A stretch of DNA of 64,000 bases from Anaerostipes sp. (GTDB lineage Bacteria; Bacillota; Clostridia; Lachnospirales; Lachnospiraceae): the NCBI GenBank assembly GCA_028704435.1, contig JAQWFL010000002.1:1-64000 (forward strand). Direction: 5' to 3'. Of this stretch, positions 17,053-26,207 are shown in pieces; the first letter of the stretch is position 1, and every line of letters begins with the position of its first letter. Below the pieces are notes generated by a model, which worked only from the letters and a program-made list of their open reading frames with translations, was not told the origin of the DNA and made no database searches. The translations under genes were made by a program, and so were the position numbers.

Positions 17053-19038
17053 TAAAAATTTATACAATGTCCCATAGAATACTTCAGGTTCTATGGGCTT
17101 TGCTATGTGTGCATTCATTCCTGCCGCTTTTGATTCTTTTCTGGCTTTCTCATATACATTTGCACTCATTGCAATAATAGGGATTGTCTTAGAATCGGAT
17201 TTTTTGGTGGAACGAATTGCTCTTGTGGCTGTAATTCCATCAATTAAAGGCATTTGAATATCCATTAATACTGCATCATAATACCCAGCATCATTAGAAA
17301 TAAATTCTTCAATGGCAACCAATCCATTTTCTGCAACATCAATTTGTGCATGTTTCTTTTCTAAAAGATTCCTTACTACCCTTACATTAAGTTTATGATC
17401 TTCTACAATCAAGACTCTCTTCCCTGTAAAATCATATTCCTTTTGATAATTTGAAAAATTTCCTTTATTTCTGGAATCTAGTACTTTTTTTAGAAAGGAT
17501 TTATTCACACAATCATCAAGAATTATATCTATCTCCTCTTTTCTTGAGGTTTTTTCAAGTTCTTCATTTATCTCATTATGAGTCAATATTAGCTTTCCCT
17601 CTTCTCCAAGGCAGCTTTTCAACTTATGAATTACGGAACCATCTTGGTTCACAGACAGCAAAAAATCATAAAAAACAAAATCAAATGCCTCTCCTTGTTC
17701 CATACAGCGATGGATAAATCGAAATGCCTGTGTATTTGATGTGACCCATTTTGTTTGAACTCCCAGGCTTTCTAGTATTTTTCTCATTGCCTGGCATTTA
17801 GCAGTTTCTCTATGGATAATCAATGCAAGATGCTTATTTGAATTCCTTTTATTTGAATTTTGTTCCATAACACGAAGAGGAATCTCAATGACAAATTTTG
17901 TTCCTACATCCTGGATTGTATTTATATGTAAAGTTCCATTCATAACTCCGACTAATTGTTTGCAAATACTTAATCCTAGTCCAATTCCTTCCACACCAGT
18001 TTTTCTCTTTTCCCTTTGAAAAGGATCAAAAATATATGGCAAAAAAGAATCTGAGATACCAACTCCTGTATCATTAATAATAAACTGCATAGATATAGTA
18101 TCATTTATATTTTCCTTTACACGAATGGTAAGTTTTATTTTCCCACCTTTTGGAGTATATTTAATTCCATTGGAAATAATTTCACACAAAATTCGACTTA
18201 GTTTTTCACTGTCGCCAATATAATAATCCTCTACAAAACTATCATAGCTTACTAGATACTCAATATCCTTTTCTTCTGCCTTGGCATAATATTTTGTATT
18301 TACCTTTTGCAGAAGTTCTTGGAATTGAAAGGTTTCTTCATATAAAAAAGAATTTCCTTTTTTCAGCATCACATAATCTAGAATTTCATTACTTGACTCT
18401 GAGATACGTTTTGCGAGTTTTTCCATTTGTCCAATGCATTCTCGCAGCTCATTTTTCATCTTTCCTGGCTGCATTCCCTGAGATGCAATTCCAATCATAG
18501 CATTCATTGGATTTCTGATTTCGTGACTAATTTGAGATATAAAATCTACAATAATCTTACTATCCTTTTCTGCCTGAATCAACGCATTACGCAGTATCTT
18601 TCTTTGGTTTTTTTCTATTTCATACAAATCTGTGACATTACTTCTCGTATAAAGAACTAGATTTTTTTCCTCATCTAAATAGGTGAATTTCCATCTTCGA
18701 AATCCTTCTTTCCCAGTTTTTTCCTTCACCATATAAGTGCATACATATGTTTTAGAATGGGAAAGAGCATCCACAATATATGGGATGCTCAGTTTCTTGA
18801 TTGCATAATCAACCTCTTGAGACACAATAAGCTCAGATAAAGGCTGAATCACAATTTCATTATATAATTCACTTTTGTCTTGTAAGTTGAAAAATTCTTC
18901 TTGTTCCTTTTTGCAAAATCTAACTCTCTTTAAAGAGATATCAATCACTGCAATTACCTCATAATCCATATCAATCATTCTATGAATCATGTGTTTCATG
19001 ACATTTTCTGTGTTCTTGTCTTTGGTGTAATCCACCAT
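17044..19038 (-). CDS. Soluble hybrid histidine kinase with two receiver regions
   Basis: 664 residues from the ATG at 19038, which follows AGGAGAAGAGG; the in-frame extension upstream is rejected. There are no membrane segments. The N-terminal 150 residues look like a PAS-type sensor. The HisKA motif ISHEIRNPMNAMIG has its phospho-accepting His at about residue 172, followed by an HATPase (LCEIISNGIKYTP, DTGVGISDSF, GIGLGLSICKQL). A degenerate receiver-like region comes next and then a canonical receiver (LIVEDHKLN, phospho-Asp in VLMDIQMP). It starts 19 bases after cytX and is probably on the same TPP-controlled transcript. No dedicated response regulator lies nearby. The signal is unknown. 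Confidence 0.85.
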   Translation of the reverse strand: MVDYTKDKNTENVMKHMIHRMIDMDYEVIAVIDISLKRVRFCKKEQEEFFNLQDKSELYNEIVIQPLSELIVSQEVDYAIKKLSIPYIVDALSHSKTYVCTYMVKEKTGKEGFRRWKFTYLDEEKNLVLYTRSNVTDLYEIEKNQRKILRNALIQAEKDSKIIVDFISQISHEIRNPMNAMIGIASQGMQPGKMKNELRECIGQMEKLAKRISESSNEILDYVMLKKGNSFLYEETFQFQELLQKVNTKYYAKAEEKDIEYLVSYDSFVEDYYIGDSEKLSRILCEIISNGIKYTPKGGKIKLTIRVKENINDTISMQFIINDTGVGISDSFLPYIFDPFQREKRKTGVEGIGLGLSICKQLVGVMNGTLHINTIQDVGTKFVIEIPLRVMEQNSNKRNSNKHLALIIHRETAKCQAMRKILESLGVQTKWVTSNTQAFRFIHRCMEQGEAFDFVFYDFLLSVNQDGSVIHKLKSCLGEEGKLILTHNEINEELEKTSRKEEIDIILDDCVNKSFLKKVLDSRNKGNFSNYQKEYDFTGKRVLIVEDHKLNVRVVRNLLEKKHAQIDVAENGLVAIEEFISNDAGYYDAVLMDIQMPLIDGITATRAIRSTKKSDSKTIPIIAMSANVYEKARKESKAAGMNAHIAKPIEPEVFYGTLYKFLLK
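17071..17097. terminator. Perfect hairpin in the convergent gene ends
   Basis: CCCATAGAA (17071-17079) and TTCTATGGG (17089-17097) form a perfect 9-bp stem with a 9-base loop inside the last codons of the kinase gene, just after the peptidase stop. It is placed where both converging transcripts must end. Neither strand has an immediate T tract, so termination is uncertain. Confidence 0.35.
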
Positions 19039-19057
19039 CTTATTTCCTCTTCTCCTG

Positions 19058-20236
19058 TTATTTTTTATTTCTTCTACATACAAGATGAAGTACAAAACAA
19101 AGAATCATTGTAATCACCATATCTGGTAAAGTATTTCCCACTGGTGTATCAATTGTCATAAGCTTTCGATATGCAATAAATCCAGCAAGCCATATGATTA
19201 GGTTTAGAATATCATATTCTTTATCCACATGGTCATGCTTTAGGAAGAAATAATCCACAATCTGAATTGCAATCATTGGTGCAAACACAGACCCAATCAA
19301 ATATAGGAAATTTGTAATATTATCCATAGGATATATGATAGCAGCTCCAATTCCAATCACTGTTACAATGACACCTGCCCATTTTTCATTAATTCTCCCT
19401 GAGATTGAAACACTAGAAACTCCAGCAGAATATGCATCTAAAAAAGTTGTAGTCACTGTTGAGAATACAATAATTAGTAATCCTGCGATTCCTAGTCCTG
19501 CTTTCACCATAATCTGGGCAATGTCATATTCTCCAGTGTAAATTGCAGCACCCATTCCAATCACATACATCCAACAACTGACGATTCCATATGTTACTGC
19601 ACTTGTTAAGGTTGCTCCTAGTGGATTTTTTGCTTCTCTTGTATAATCACTAATCAACGGAAGCCATGACAACGGCATTGCAACAGATAATTCTACTCCG
19701 GCTCCAAAGGTCATACTAGCTCCACTCATTACATGTCCAGACGCTCCGCTAAAGAAAATCACTTTACACAAAATCATCGTTAAAACAAATAATGCTGCCA
19801 TGGCAAATGTATTAATCTTTCCAAGATTCTTTATTCCAATTAAAATCCATAAAATAATTAAAACTCCAATAATCAAACACCATACCCAGGCACCTGATTT
19901 AATAATTCCATTTGCTGCTAAAGCTCCATCATATATCATAATAGCTGTCCATCCAACTAACTGGAGTACATTTAATATACTAAATAATAAACTTCCTTTT
20001 CTACCAAAACTCATTTTCACAGTTTCCATAGAACTCTTTTTTGTATTAGCTCCAATCATTCCTGCTAAAAATAATAACACACATCCAATCAAATGTCCTA
20101 ATAGAATTGCCTGTAGTCCTTTTGCAAATCCAAGTGGTGCCAAATATGTTCCCGTTAAAATCTCTGCAATAGAAACTCCCGCACCAAACCATATTAATCC
20201 ATTGCTAAACAATGATGTCCCATTCTCTGTCTTCAT
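19058..20236 (-). CDS. cytX: Hydroxymethylpyrimidine permease CytX
   Basis: 392 residues with about 12 membrane segments, of the NCS1 cytosine/purine permease family. The N-terminus (SNGLIWFGAGVSIAEILTGTYLAPLGF) and the LSWLPLISDYTREA motif are characteristic of CytX, the form that co-occurs with TPP riboswitches and is predicted to import the thiamin precursor HMP. The ATG at 20236 follows GGAGGCAGATAGA. It begins one base after the thiD stop, so importer and HMP kinase are made together. The substrate is inferred from family and context. Confidence 0.85.
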   Translation of the reverse strand: MKTENGTSLFSNGLIWFGAGVSIAEILTGTYLAPLGFAKGLQAILLGHLIGCVLLFLAGMIGANTKKSSMETVKMSFGRKGSLLFSILNVLQLVGWTAIMIYDGALAANGIIKSGAWVWCLIIGVLIILWILIGIKNLGKINTFAMAALFVLTMILCKVIFFSGASGHVMSGASMTFGAGVELSVAMPLSWLPLISDYTREAKNPLGATLTSAVTYGIVSCWMYVIGMGAAIYTGEYDIAQIMVKAGLGIAGLLIIVFSTVTTTFLDAYSAGVSSVSISGRINEKWAGVIVTVIGIGAAIIYPMDNITNFLYLIGSVFAPMIAIQIVDYFFLKHDHVDKEYDILNLIIWLAGFIAYRKLMTIDTPVGNTLPDMVITMILCFVLHLVCRRNKK

Positions 20237-20237
20237 T

Positions 20238-21029
20238 CTATCTGCCTCCATCAATTAAAAATGCATGGTTCATTGGTCCACTTCCAGTGCCTAAATCTAA
20301 CATTGCACTTAGAGCTCCTGAAATATATTCTTTTGCTTTATGCACTGATGTATCTAAGCTATATCCTTTTGCAAGATTAGATGCAATAGCACTTGATAGC
20401 GTACATCCTGTCCCATGAGTATTTGGGTTGTTAATTCGCTTTCCTTCAAACCATTTATACTTCCCATCACGATACAATAAATCATTGGCATCGTTTAACT
20501 GATGTCCGCCTTTGCATAATACAGCACAATGATAAGTTTCTGCAATATGCTTTGATGCATCAATCATATCCTCTGGTGTTTGGATTTCCATGCCTGATAA
20601 AATCTTCGCTTCTGGAATGTTGGGTGTTAATACGGTTGCCAAAGGCAGTAGTTCTTGTTTTAACCCACAAATCGCTTCCTCTGTGATTAGTTTTGCTCCA
20701 CTTGTGGCCACCATCACTGGATCTACGACTACATTCTTTGCCTCATACTGTTTTAATTTCTTTGCAATTACATGAATCAACGGACTTGAAGAGACCATTC
20801 CAATCTTTATAGCATCTGGATAGATATCTGTAAATACTGCATCCAGCTGTTTCTCCAAAAACTCTTGATCCACATCCATAATTCCTGTTACACCGGTTGT
20901 ATTTTGAGCTGTTAAGGCGGTAATGACACTCATGGCATAAACTCCATTGACTGTCATTGTCTTAATATCTGCTTGAATTCCGGCGCCTCCGCTAGAATCA
21001 CTTCCGGCGATTGTTAATGCTGTTTTCAT
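20238..21029 (-). CDS. thiD: HMP / HMP-phosphate kinase ThiD
   Basis: A 263-residue ribokinase-fold enzyme that phosphorylates 4-amino-5-hydroxymethyl-2-methylpyrimidine twice. Motifs: TIAGSDSSGGAGIQADIKT at the N-terminus, VVDPVMVATSG in the middle, and NTHGTGCTLSSAIASNLA (anion hole and catalytic Asp region, here Cys in the GTGC form typical of ThiD). The start at 21029 follows AGGAGGATTTTATA; the upstream in-frame extension runs into the riboswitch leader. It is first gene of a TPP-regulated operon with cytX. Confidence 0.95.
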   Translation of the reverse strand: MKTALTIAGSDSSGGAGIQADIKTMTVNGVYAMSVITALTAQNTTGVTGIMDVDQEFLEKQLDAVFTDIYPDAIKIGMVSSSPLIHVIAKKLKQYEAKNVVVDPVMVATSGAKLITEEAICGLKQELLPLATVLTPNIPEAKILSGMEIQTPEDMIDASKHIAETYHCAVLCKGGHQLNDANDLLYRDGKYKWFEGKRINNPNTHGTGCTLSSAIASNLAKGYSLDTSVHKAKEYISGALSAMLDLGTGSGPMNHAFLIDGGR

Positions 21030-21102
21030 TATAAAATCCTCCTGCACTATTTTGTTAAGCGATTTAGGTGGTGCCCCCAAAAACCGCTGCCTGAATTGAC
21101 AC

Positions 21103-21137
21103 TAAAAAAGTGCAGACATCATAAAGATATCTGCGCA
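21103..21137 (-). terminator. Expression-platform terminator of the thiD riboswitch
   Basis: On the minus strand GCGCAGATATC pairs with GATGTCTGCAC (two G-U pairs) around TTTAT, followed by TTTTTT. It sits about 20 bases downstream of the aptamer and about 75 bases ahead of thiD. Confidence 0.8.
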
Positions 21138-21155
21138 GTTTACACTTCGTATATA

Positions 21156-21234
21156 TCCCTACGTTGGCATGATCCAATTCAGGTTTCGGGTCAAAGCTTC
21201 TAGCTTACTCTCAGCCCACTTTGTGGACTCCCCT
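21156..21234 (-). promoter_or_regulatory. TPP riboswitch (THI element) ahead of thiD-cytX
   Basis: The minus strand reads GGGGAGTCC ... GGGCTGAGAG ... GACCCGAAACCTGAATTGGA ... TCATGCCAACGTAGGGA, the conserved TPP aptamer. A terminator follows, so excess TPP should switch off HMP import and phosphorylation. Confidence 0.95.
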
Positions 21235-21255
21235 TTTTAATAATTACCGTCTATC

Positions 21256-21284
21256 ATTATACTTGTTTGACTATTTGAAATCAA
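21256..21284 (-). promoter_or_regulatory. Promoter of the thiD-cytX riboswitch operon
   Basis: On the minus strand TTGATT is followed by a 17-base spacer and a perfect TATAAT (complement 21256-21261), about 20 bases ahead of the aptamer and just past the hydrolase stop codon. Confidence 0.75.
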
Positions 21285-21287
21285 CTT

Positions 21288-22244
21288 TTATTTCTTTAAA
21301 CATTCATCTATAAATTTTAATAACAATTTCTGACAACGTTTTTCCTCTACCATATAACTCATAGCATGCTTTGCATCCTCTACAATTTCAAGATATTTTT
21401 TTGATTTACATGCAATATAATTCTTTGCAGACATTACCGTTGGGACAAAATCATCTCTTCCCCCATGAACAAATAAAATCGGAAGTTTATTATGTTTTAA
21501 TATGTTCTTCACTTTTGTATCTTCAAAGGTAAAACCTGCCCGCCTATGACACAAAAACTCAATCAATGGCACAAACGGATATTTAGGTAAATGAAACATC
21601 TTCCTCGCCACGTATTCAATTTCTTCTTTTGCACTGGTAAACCCACAATCAGCAATCACACCTTTTACGTTCTTTGGAAGGAACTCACCAGTTGCCAATA
21701 ACACAGATGTTGCACCCATGGAAACTCCATCTAAGATAATTGGTATATTAGGTGCTATATCATCATGAATCTTCCATGCCCACTGAGCCACATCTTTGCA
21801 CTCCTTTGCTCCAAAGGTAATATAGTTTCCTTCACTCTTTTTGTTTGCTCTCTGATCAATAATTAAAATATTACTATCATGTTTATAATAAAATCTTGCA
21901 ATATATCCAAAATCTTCAATTCCATGTCCTCGATATCCATGAACACATAAAATGGTCTGTTTGGCTTTTGGTTTCTTCAAAAAATATCCTGTGAGGCGAA
22001 GTCCATCCCCACTTTCTATGACAACTTCCTTATAGCCCATTGAGCGAAACCAGTTTGCACCCCCTTTCATTAATTCTCCATACTTCCCCATTCCATGGTC
22101 ATCTTCCGTCTTCTTTCTATGAGGACAATGTTTTGGAAGATTTCTTTGACATGCAAACCGAAATAAAAGATCAGAAAATGTCAAAATTCCTGCCATAATT
22201 CCTGCCCCAAGCAAAGCTACTGTCCCTAATGTATCTTTCTTCAT
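21288..22244 (-). CDS. Membrane-anchored alpha/beta hydrolase
   Basis: 318 residues from the Met at 22244, which has an AAGGGA ribosome-binding site; an upstream ATG six codons earlier has none. A hydrophobic N-terminal segment (GTVALLGAGIMAGILTF) predicts a signal anchor. The hydrolase core shows the oxyanion HGY (LCVHGYRGHG), the nucleophile elbow GVSMG, the acid segment VHGGRDDFVP and a terminal His (EDAKHAMSY), a complete Ser-Asp-His triad. It resembles the BD-FAE/YqkD-type hydrolases of Firmicutes, whose substrates are mostly unknown. It lies between the thiD operon and the Bce module without obvious functional link. Confidence 0.85.
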   Translation of the reverse strand: MKKDTLGTVALLGAGIMAGILTFSDLLFRFACQRNLPKHCPHRKKTEDDHGMGKYGELMKGGANWFRSMGYKEVVIESGDGLRLTGYFLKKPKAKQTILCVHGYRGHGIEDFGYIARFYYKHDSNILIIDQRANKKSEGNYITFGAKECKDVAQWAWKIHDDIAPNIPIILDGVSMGATSVLLATGEFLPKNVKGVIADCGFTSAKEEIEYVARKMFHLPKYPFVPLIEFLCHRRAGFTFEDTKVKNILKHNKLPILFVHGGRDDFVPTVMSAKNYIACKSKKYLEIVEDAKHAMSYMVEEKRCQKLLLKFIDECLKK

Positions 22245-22322
22245 TGTAAGTCCCTTTTCCATAATTTTTTTATTGTTCTTTCTACTGTATGGTAACTCAA
22301 ATCCCTCGACAATACAAGAAAT

Positions 22323-22351
22323 AAGCCCAAGAATTTATCATTCCTGGGCTT
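22323..22351 (-). terminator. Terminator after the BceB-like permease
   Basis: AAGCCCAAGAAT (22323-22334) pairs with ATTCCTGGGCTT (22340-22351) with one G-U pair. On the minus strand it is followed by ATTTCTTG, a modest T tract. It lies directly after the permease stop. Confidence 0.6.
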
Positions 22352-22362
22352 ACTTTCATTTC

Positions 22363-24342
22363 CTAATTCCATTTTACAATTTTATAATATACTTTTGCAG
22401 TTAATAAATATACAATGACATATGCAACTGCGAACACAACAATGGTTCCTATGGTACATGTTGCAAACAATGCTGTGTTTTTTAAACTAAACAAGGCAAG
22501 AAGTTTTTCCATCAATGAAAATGCTGCCAATACATGAATTCCAGCCATGGCAAGAGGCAGGAAGAATACCATTACAATCTGAGAACTGATTGTCTTTTTC
22601 ACTTCTTCTTTGCTCATTCCAACCTTCTGCATAATCTCAAATCTCTGCTTATCTTCATACCCTTCTGAAATCTGTTTATAGTAAATAATCAATGCGGTAG
22701 CCATTAAGAATAAACTTCCAAGGAAAATTCCTAAGAATAAGAAGCCCCCAAAGGTTGCATAAAAATTTGCTCTATTTTTCTGGCGGTTTTTTACATAAAC
22801 ACCCATGCTCTTTTCCTGTGATAATCTCTTAGATAAACCTTTCGAAAAAGCTATTTTATCTTCATCACTTCCAGTTAAATCAAACTCTTTATGATACAAC
22901 ATAGAAATCTGATATTTTTTAAATTCTGTATCTGCCCTTTTGAAAAGCTGCTCCATTGTCTGCTGGTCATGAACTACAATATAATCCACATTTTTCACTA
23001 CAGTTTCCATATCACTTTCTATTGGAAAGTCTTTGATATACTTTTTTACATATAATTTTGTAGATAAAACACTTATCTTATCTTCAAGTTTCTGACCCTT
23101 GCTGCATACGATTACTTCATTCTTTTTTAAAGGCACTGTTGTCCCACCCATTGCGTCATAATCACTTTTTGTTATAATTTCAAGTTGATGCACTTTATCT
23201 GTTGTCTTATCTGGAACTAAAGAAAATGCTCCATCTTTAAAGTTTCCTGCAAAAGATAATTGACTATACTTCTTCACATTCTTAATGCTGAGGTTTCTTT
23301 CATCTAACTCTTTTTGAATTAATTGATCTATTTTTTCTTCATGATTACTTTCAACATAATCTTCACTAATTAAAATATCTTTTGGATACATCCCCTTTAA
23401 TGCATCTTCTGCTCCAATATACAGACATGTTGTAGTTGATATCATAACCAAAACCATCGTGGATAAAATACAGATATTAGAAAGTCCTGCTGCATTTTGT
23501 TTCATTCGATAAATCATTCCTGAAATCGCTGTAAAGTGTTTTGGATGGTAGTAAAAGGTTTTATTTTTTCGAAGAAGTTTTAAAATCACAATACTTCCTG
23601 CGGTAAATAGTGCATAGGTACCAATGATTACAAGAAGCACTGCCACAAAAAACAACATAAGTGCCGTTAGTGGATTTTTTGTAGTAATCGCAATATAATA
23701 TGCTACGCCTATACAAATGATTCCAATCACCGCCAAAAGTCCCTTTGTTTTGGGCTCCTTTTCTCCTACAACTCCACCATGTAACAGTTCAATTGGGTTT
23801 GCCACTTTAATTTTTATGATATTCCACAAGAATATAATAATAGAGATTGCACCAAATAACAACGCTGTCATCACAATGGTTCCTGGCATAAATTCAAATT
23901 GAAAAGGAACTTTAAATCCTATCATTTTAGCTAATATTAGAAACATAAATTTATTTAATACAATTCCTAAAATTAAACCTGCTGCAATACCTCCAAAACA
24001 GATAAAGAACGTTTCATATCCTAGTATTCTTGCAATATGACGTTTTTCCATTCCTAAAATATTATAAAGACCAATCTCTTTTTGCCTCCGCTTCATTAAA
24101 AAGCTATTGGTATAGAACAAAAAGATAGCTGAGAAAATTCCAACCACAGCAATTCCTAAATCCATAATCATCTCAAGACTATATGCACCTGGCATTTTGC
24201 TAATTCCTTTGTTTCCTGCCAAGGCCCCCATAATATAAAACATCATGGTCATACCGATAAAAGTAATTAAATATGGAAAATAAAACTTTCCATTTTTCTT
24301 AATATTTGAAATTGCTAATTTAGGATAAAATGTCTTATTCAT
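22363..24342 (-). CDS. BceB-type ABC transporter permease
   Basis: 659 residues from the ATG at 24342 (AGGTGG at good spacing; an upstream GTG in frame lacks a site). FtsX-type topology: one N-terminal span, three spans, another group, then a large extracellular domain of about 200 residues (about 310-530) and three C-terminal spans; ten in all. This is the BceB/VraG/YtsD architecture, in which the permease captures cell-wall-active peptides (bacitracin, lantibiotics, defensin-like) and signals to a short histidine kinase. The start overlaps the ATPase stop by 8 bases. The kinase and regulator lie just upstream on the same strand. Confidence 0.88.
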   Translation of the reverse strand: MNKTFYPKLAISNIKKNGKFYFPYLITFIGMTMMFYIMGALAGNKGISKMPGAYSLEMIMDLGIAVVGIFSAIFLFYTNSFLMKRRQKEIGLYNILGMEKRHIARILGYETFFICFGGIAAGLILGIVLNKFMFLILAKMIGFKVPFQFEFMPGTIVMTALLFGAISIIIFLWNIIKIKVANPIELLHGGVVGEKEPKTKGLLAVIGIICIGVAYYIAITTKNPLTALMLFFVAVLLVIIGTYALFTAGSIVILKLLRKNKTFYYHPKHFTAISGMIYRMKQNAAGLSNICILSTMVLVMISTTTCLYIGAEDALKGMYPKDILISEDYVESNHEEKIDQLIQKELDERNLSIKNVKKYSQLSFAGNFKDGAFSLVPDKTTDKVHQLEIITKSDYDAMGGTTVPLKKNEVIVCSKGQKLEDKISVLSTKLYVKKYIKDFPIESDMETVVKNVDYIVVHDQQTMEQLFKRADTEFKKYQISMLYHKEFDLTGSDEDKIAFSKGLSKRLSQEKSMGVYVKNRQKNRANFYATFGGFLFLGIFLGSLFLMATALIIYYKQISEGYEDKQRFEIMQKVGMSKEEVKKTISSQIVMVFFLPLAMAGIHVLAAFSLMEKLLALFSLKNTALFATCTIGTIVVFAVAYVIVYLLTAKVYYKIVKWN

Positions 24343-25102
24343 TTTGAACACCACCTGTCTGAATCATGGTAAGTGTATCAGAAATCTTTCCGAACATTTC
24401 ATCATTTTTCATGTTTCCACGATATAATTGATGGAACACTTCTCCATCTTTAATAAACAAAATACGGTCAGCAAGGCTCGCCGCTTTTACAGAATGAGTT
24501 ACCATTAAAATTGTCTGCCCATCGTCATTAATCGTTCGAAACAAATTTAACAAATCATCTGCTGCCTTAGAATCAAGAGCTCCTGTTGGCTCATCCGCCA
24601 ACACCAAGTCTGGATTGGTAATCAAGGCTCTTGCAACTGCAACCCTTTGCTTTTGTCCCCCAGAAACCTCATAGGGGAATTTATCAAGAAGGTCTGTAAT
24701 TCCTAATTTCCCGGCAATGGGTTCCAAACGCTCCTCCATTTCCTTCACATGGGTTCTAGATAACACCATTGGTAAGAAAATATTATCTTTCAAAGAAAAA
24801 GTATCTAGCAAATTAAAATCCTGAAATACAAACCCTAGATGATCCCTCCTAAATGCAGATAATTCCTTTTCCTTTATCTGCGAGAAATTTTTTCCCTTTA
24901 AAACAACAGTTCCACTTGTGGGCTGGTCCAGAGATGCAATCATGTTAAGAAGTGTTGTCTTTCCAGAACCACTTTCTCCCATAATTGCCACGTATTCACC
25001 TTCTTCTACTGAAAATGAAACATTACTCAATGCCTGCACCTGATTTCCACCAAACCTGGTTGTATATATTTTTTTCAAATGATTGACTTCTAATAATTTC
25101 AT
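24335..25102 (-). CDS. BceA-type ABC transporter ATP-binding protein
   Basis: 255 residues with all ABC motifs: Walker A GESGSGKTT, Q-loop region FVFQDFNLLDTFSL, signature VSGGQKQR, Walker B LVLADEPTGALD and the His switch MVTHS. The FNLLDTFSLKDNIFLP segment is typical of the BceA/MacB group. It forms the transporter with the overlapping permease. A BceR-type inverted repeat lies about 95 bases upstream, so the pair is predicted to be induced by the neighbouring two-component system. Confidence 0.92.
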   Translation of the reverse strand: MKLLEVNHLKKIYTTRFGGNQVQALSNVSFSVEEGEYVAIMGESGSGKTTLLNMIASLDQPTSGTVVLKGKNFSQIKEKELSAFRRDHLGFVFQDFNLLDTFSLKDNIFLPMVLSRTHVKEMEERLEPIAGKLGITDLLDKFPYEVSGGQKQRVAVARALITNPDLVLADEPTGALDSKAADDLLNLFRTINDDGQTILMVTHSVKAASLADRILFIKDGEVFHQLYRGNMKNDEMFGKISDTLTMIQTGGVQNE

Positions 25103-25195
25103 AATATCCTCCTTGTTTTCTTTTTTAACTTCTAACTATATTCTAACAAGGGTATGGTGTTCGTTCCATCGTTTTACCTTTCAATATAACGAAAC

Positions 25196-25217
25196 AACCT
25201 TACAAAAATGTAAGGTT
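25196..25217. promoter_or_regulatory. BceR-type operator upstream of the transporter genes
   Basis: Perfect inverted repeat: AACCTTACA (25196-25204), AAAA, TGTAAGGTT (25209-25217). Its core TTACA-N4-TGTAA fits the TNACA-N4-TGTAA motif I recall for BceR-like regulators. It lies between the kinase stop and the ATPase start. It could additionally end the kinase transcript, since on the minus strand it is followed by GTTTCGTT. Confidence 0.6.
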
Positions 25218-25224
25218 GCTATGA

Positions 25225-26205
25225 TTATACTACTTTCTTTTTTCTCTCAAGCCCTAAAATCACACTTGTCCCAATACCCACTTTTGATTTAATTTCAAAA
25301 GTATGACCTAGTTTCTCCATGGTCTGTTTACATAAATATAATCCAAGTCCAGAAGACTTTCGATCCAATCTTCCATTGTATCCAGTATAACCATTTTCAC
25401 ATACTCTTGGAAGATCCTCTGGTGCAATTCCAATTCCTGTATCTTCAATTATGAGCTTCTCATCCATTGTATAAATCTGAATTTTTCCCTCTTTGGTATA
25501 TTTTAATGCATTGGACAATATTTGCTCTATAACAAAACTCAACCATTTATCGTCTGTGAGTACCTTAAGATTAATCTCCTTTAAATCAAGAGAAATCTTC
25601 TTTCCAATAAATACTTTTGAAAATTTTTTGACTGCTTTTTTCACAATTCTATCTAATTCATAGAATTGAATCACCAAATCATTGGTATCACTTTGAAGTC
25701 TAATATAAGGCAGTGCCATCTCCACATACTGCTCCATTTGAAATAATTCAGCTTCTAACTCTCTACGCTGACTCCCTGATTCCATATTCAAAAGCATGAG
25801 TTTCATTGCTGAGATTGGAGTTTTCACTTGATGCACCCACAAGGTATAATAATCCGTAATATCACTTTGCCACGCATCTTGATTTGATACCATCTGCATC
25901 TTCTCATCTTGTAACTTTCTAATCATATTTTGATAAATATGTTCTATTTCATCTGAGTATTCTGGCCAGTTTCTATTGTAAGAAACCAAAATTTTTTGTT
26001 CTTCTATCTCAAGTTTTTTCATCTTTTTCTTATATAAAAAAAAGTCAGCTCCCAGAAAAATAGCTCCAAAAATGCTCCATAATAAGAGGACATATACTGC
26101 TCCTTCTATTGGAAATTCAATTAAATAAACATAAAAGCCAAATAAAAGTCCGCACAGAATTCCAAATACAATTCCAAGCCTATGTTTTTTCAAATATTCT
26201 TTCAT
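25225..26205 (-). CDS. BceS-type intramembrane-sensing histidine kinase
   Basis: 326 residues. Two N-terminal membrane helices (residues about 10-60) are joined by only a few extracellular residues (EFPIEGA), the hallmark of intramembrane-sensing kinases that rely on a BceAB transporter for input. The HisKA motif is HQVKTPISAMKL, followed by an HATPase with LSNALKYTKEG, IEDTGIGIAPEDL and SSGLGLYLCKQ. It begins 2 bases after the regulator stop. The partner transporter is immediately downstream. Confidence 0.92.
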   Translation of the reverse strand: MKEYLKKHRLGIVFGILCGLLFGFYVYLIEFPIEGAVYVLLLWSIFGAIFLGADFFLYKKKMKKLEIEEQKILVSYNRNWPEYSDEIEHIYQNMIRKLQDEKMQMVSNQDAWQSDITDYYTLWVHQVKTPISAMKLMLLNMESGSQRRELEAELFQMEQYVEMALPYIRLQSDTNDLVIQFYELDRIVKKAVKKFSKVFIGKKISLDLKEINLKVLTDDKWLSFVIEQILSNALKYTKEGKIQIYTMDEKLIIEDTGIGIAPEDLPRVCENGYTGYNGRLDRKSSGLGLYLCKQTMEKLGHTFEIKSKVGIGTSVILGLERKKKVV

Positions 26206-26207
26206 CC

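Noticed and set aside
17071-17097. The 9-bp hairpin as a strong bidirectional terminator
   Set aside because: Position fits, but neither strand shows an immediate T tract, so it is kept only as a low-confidence feature.
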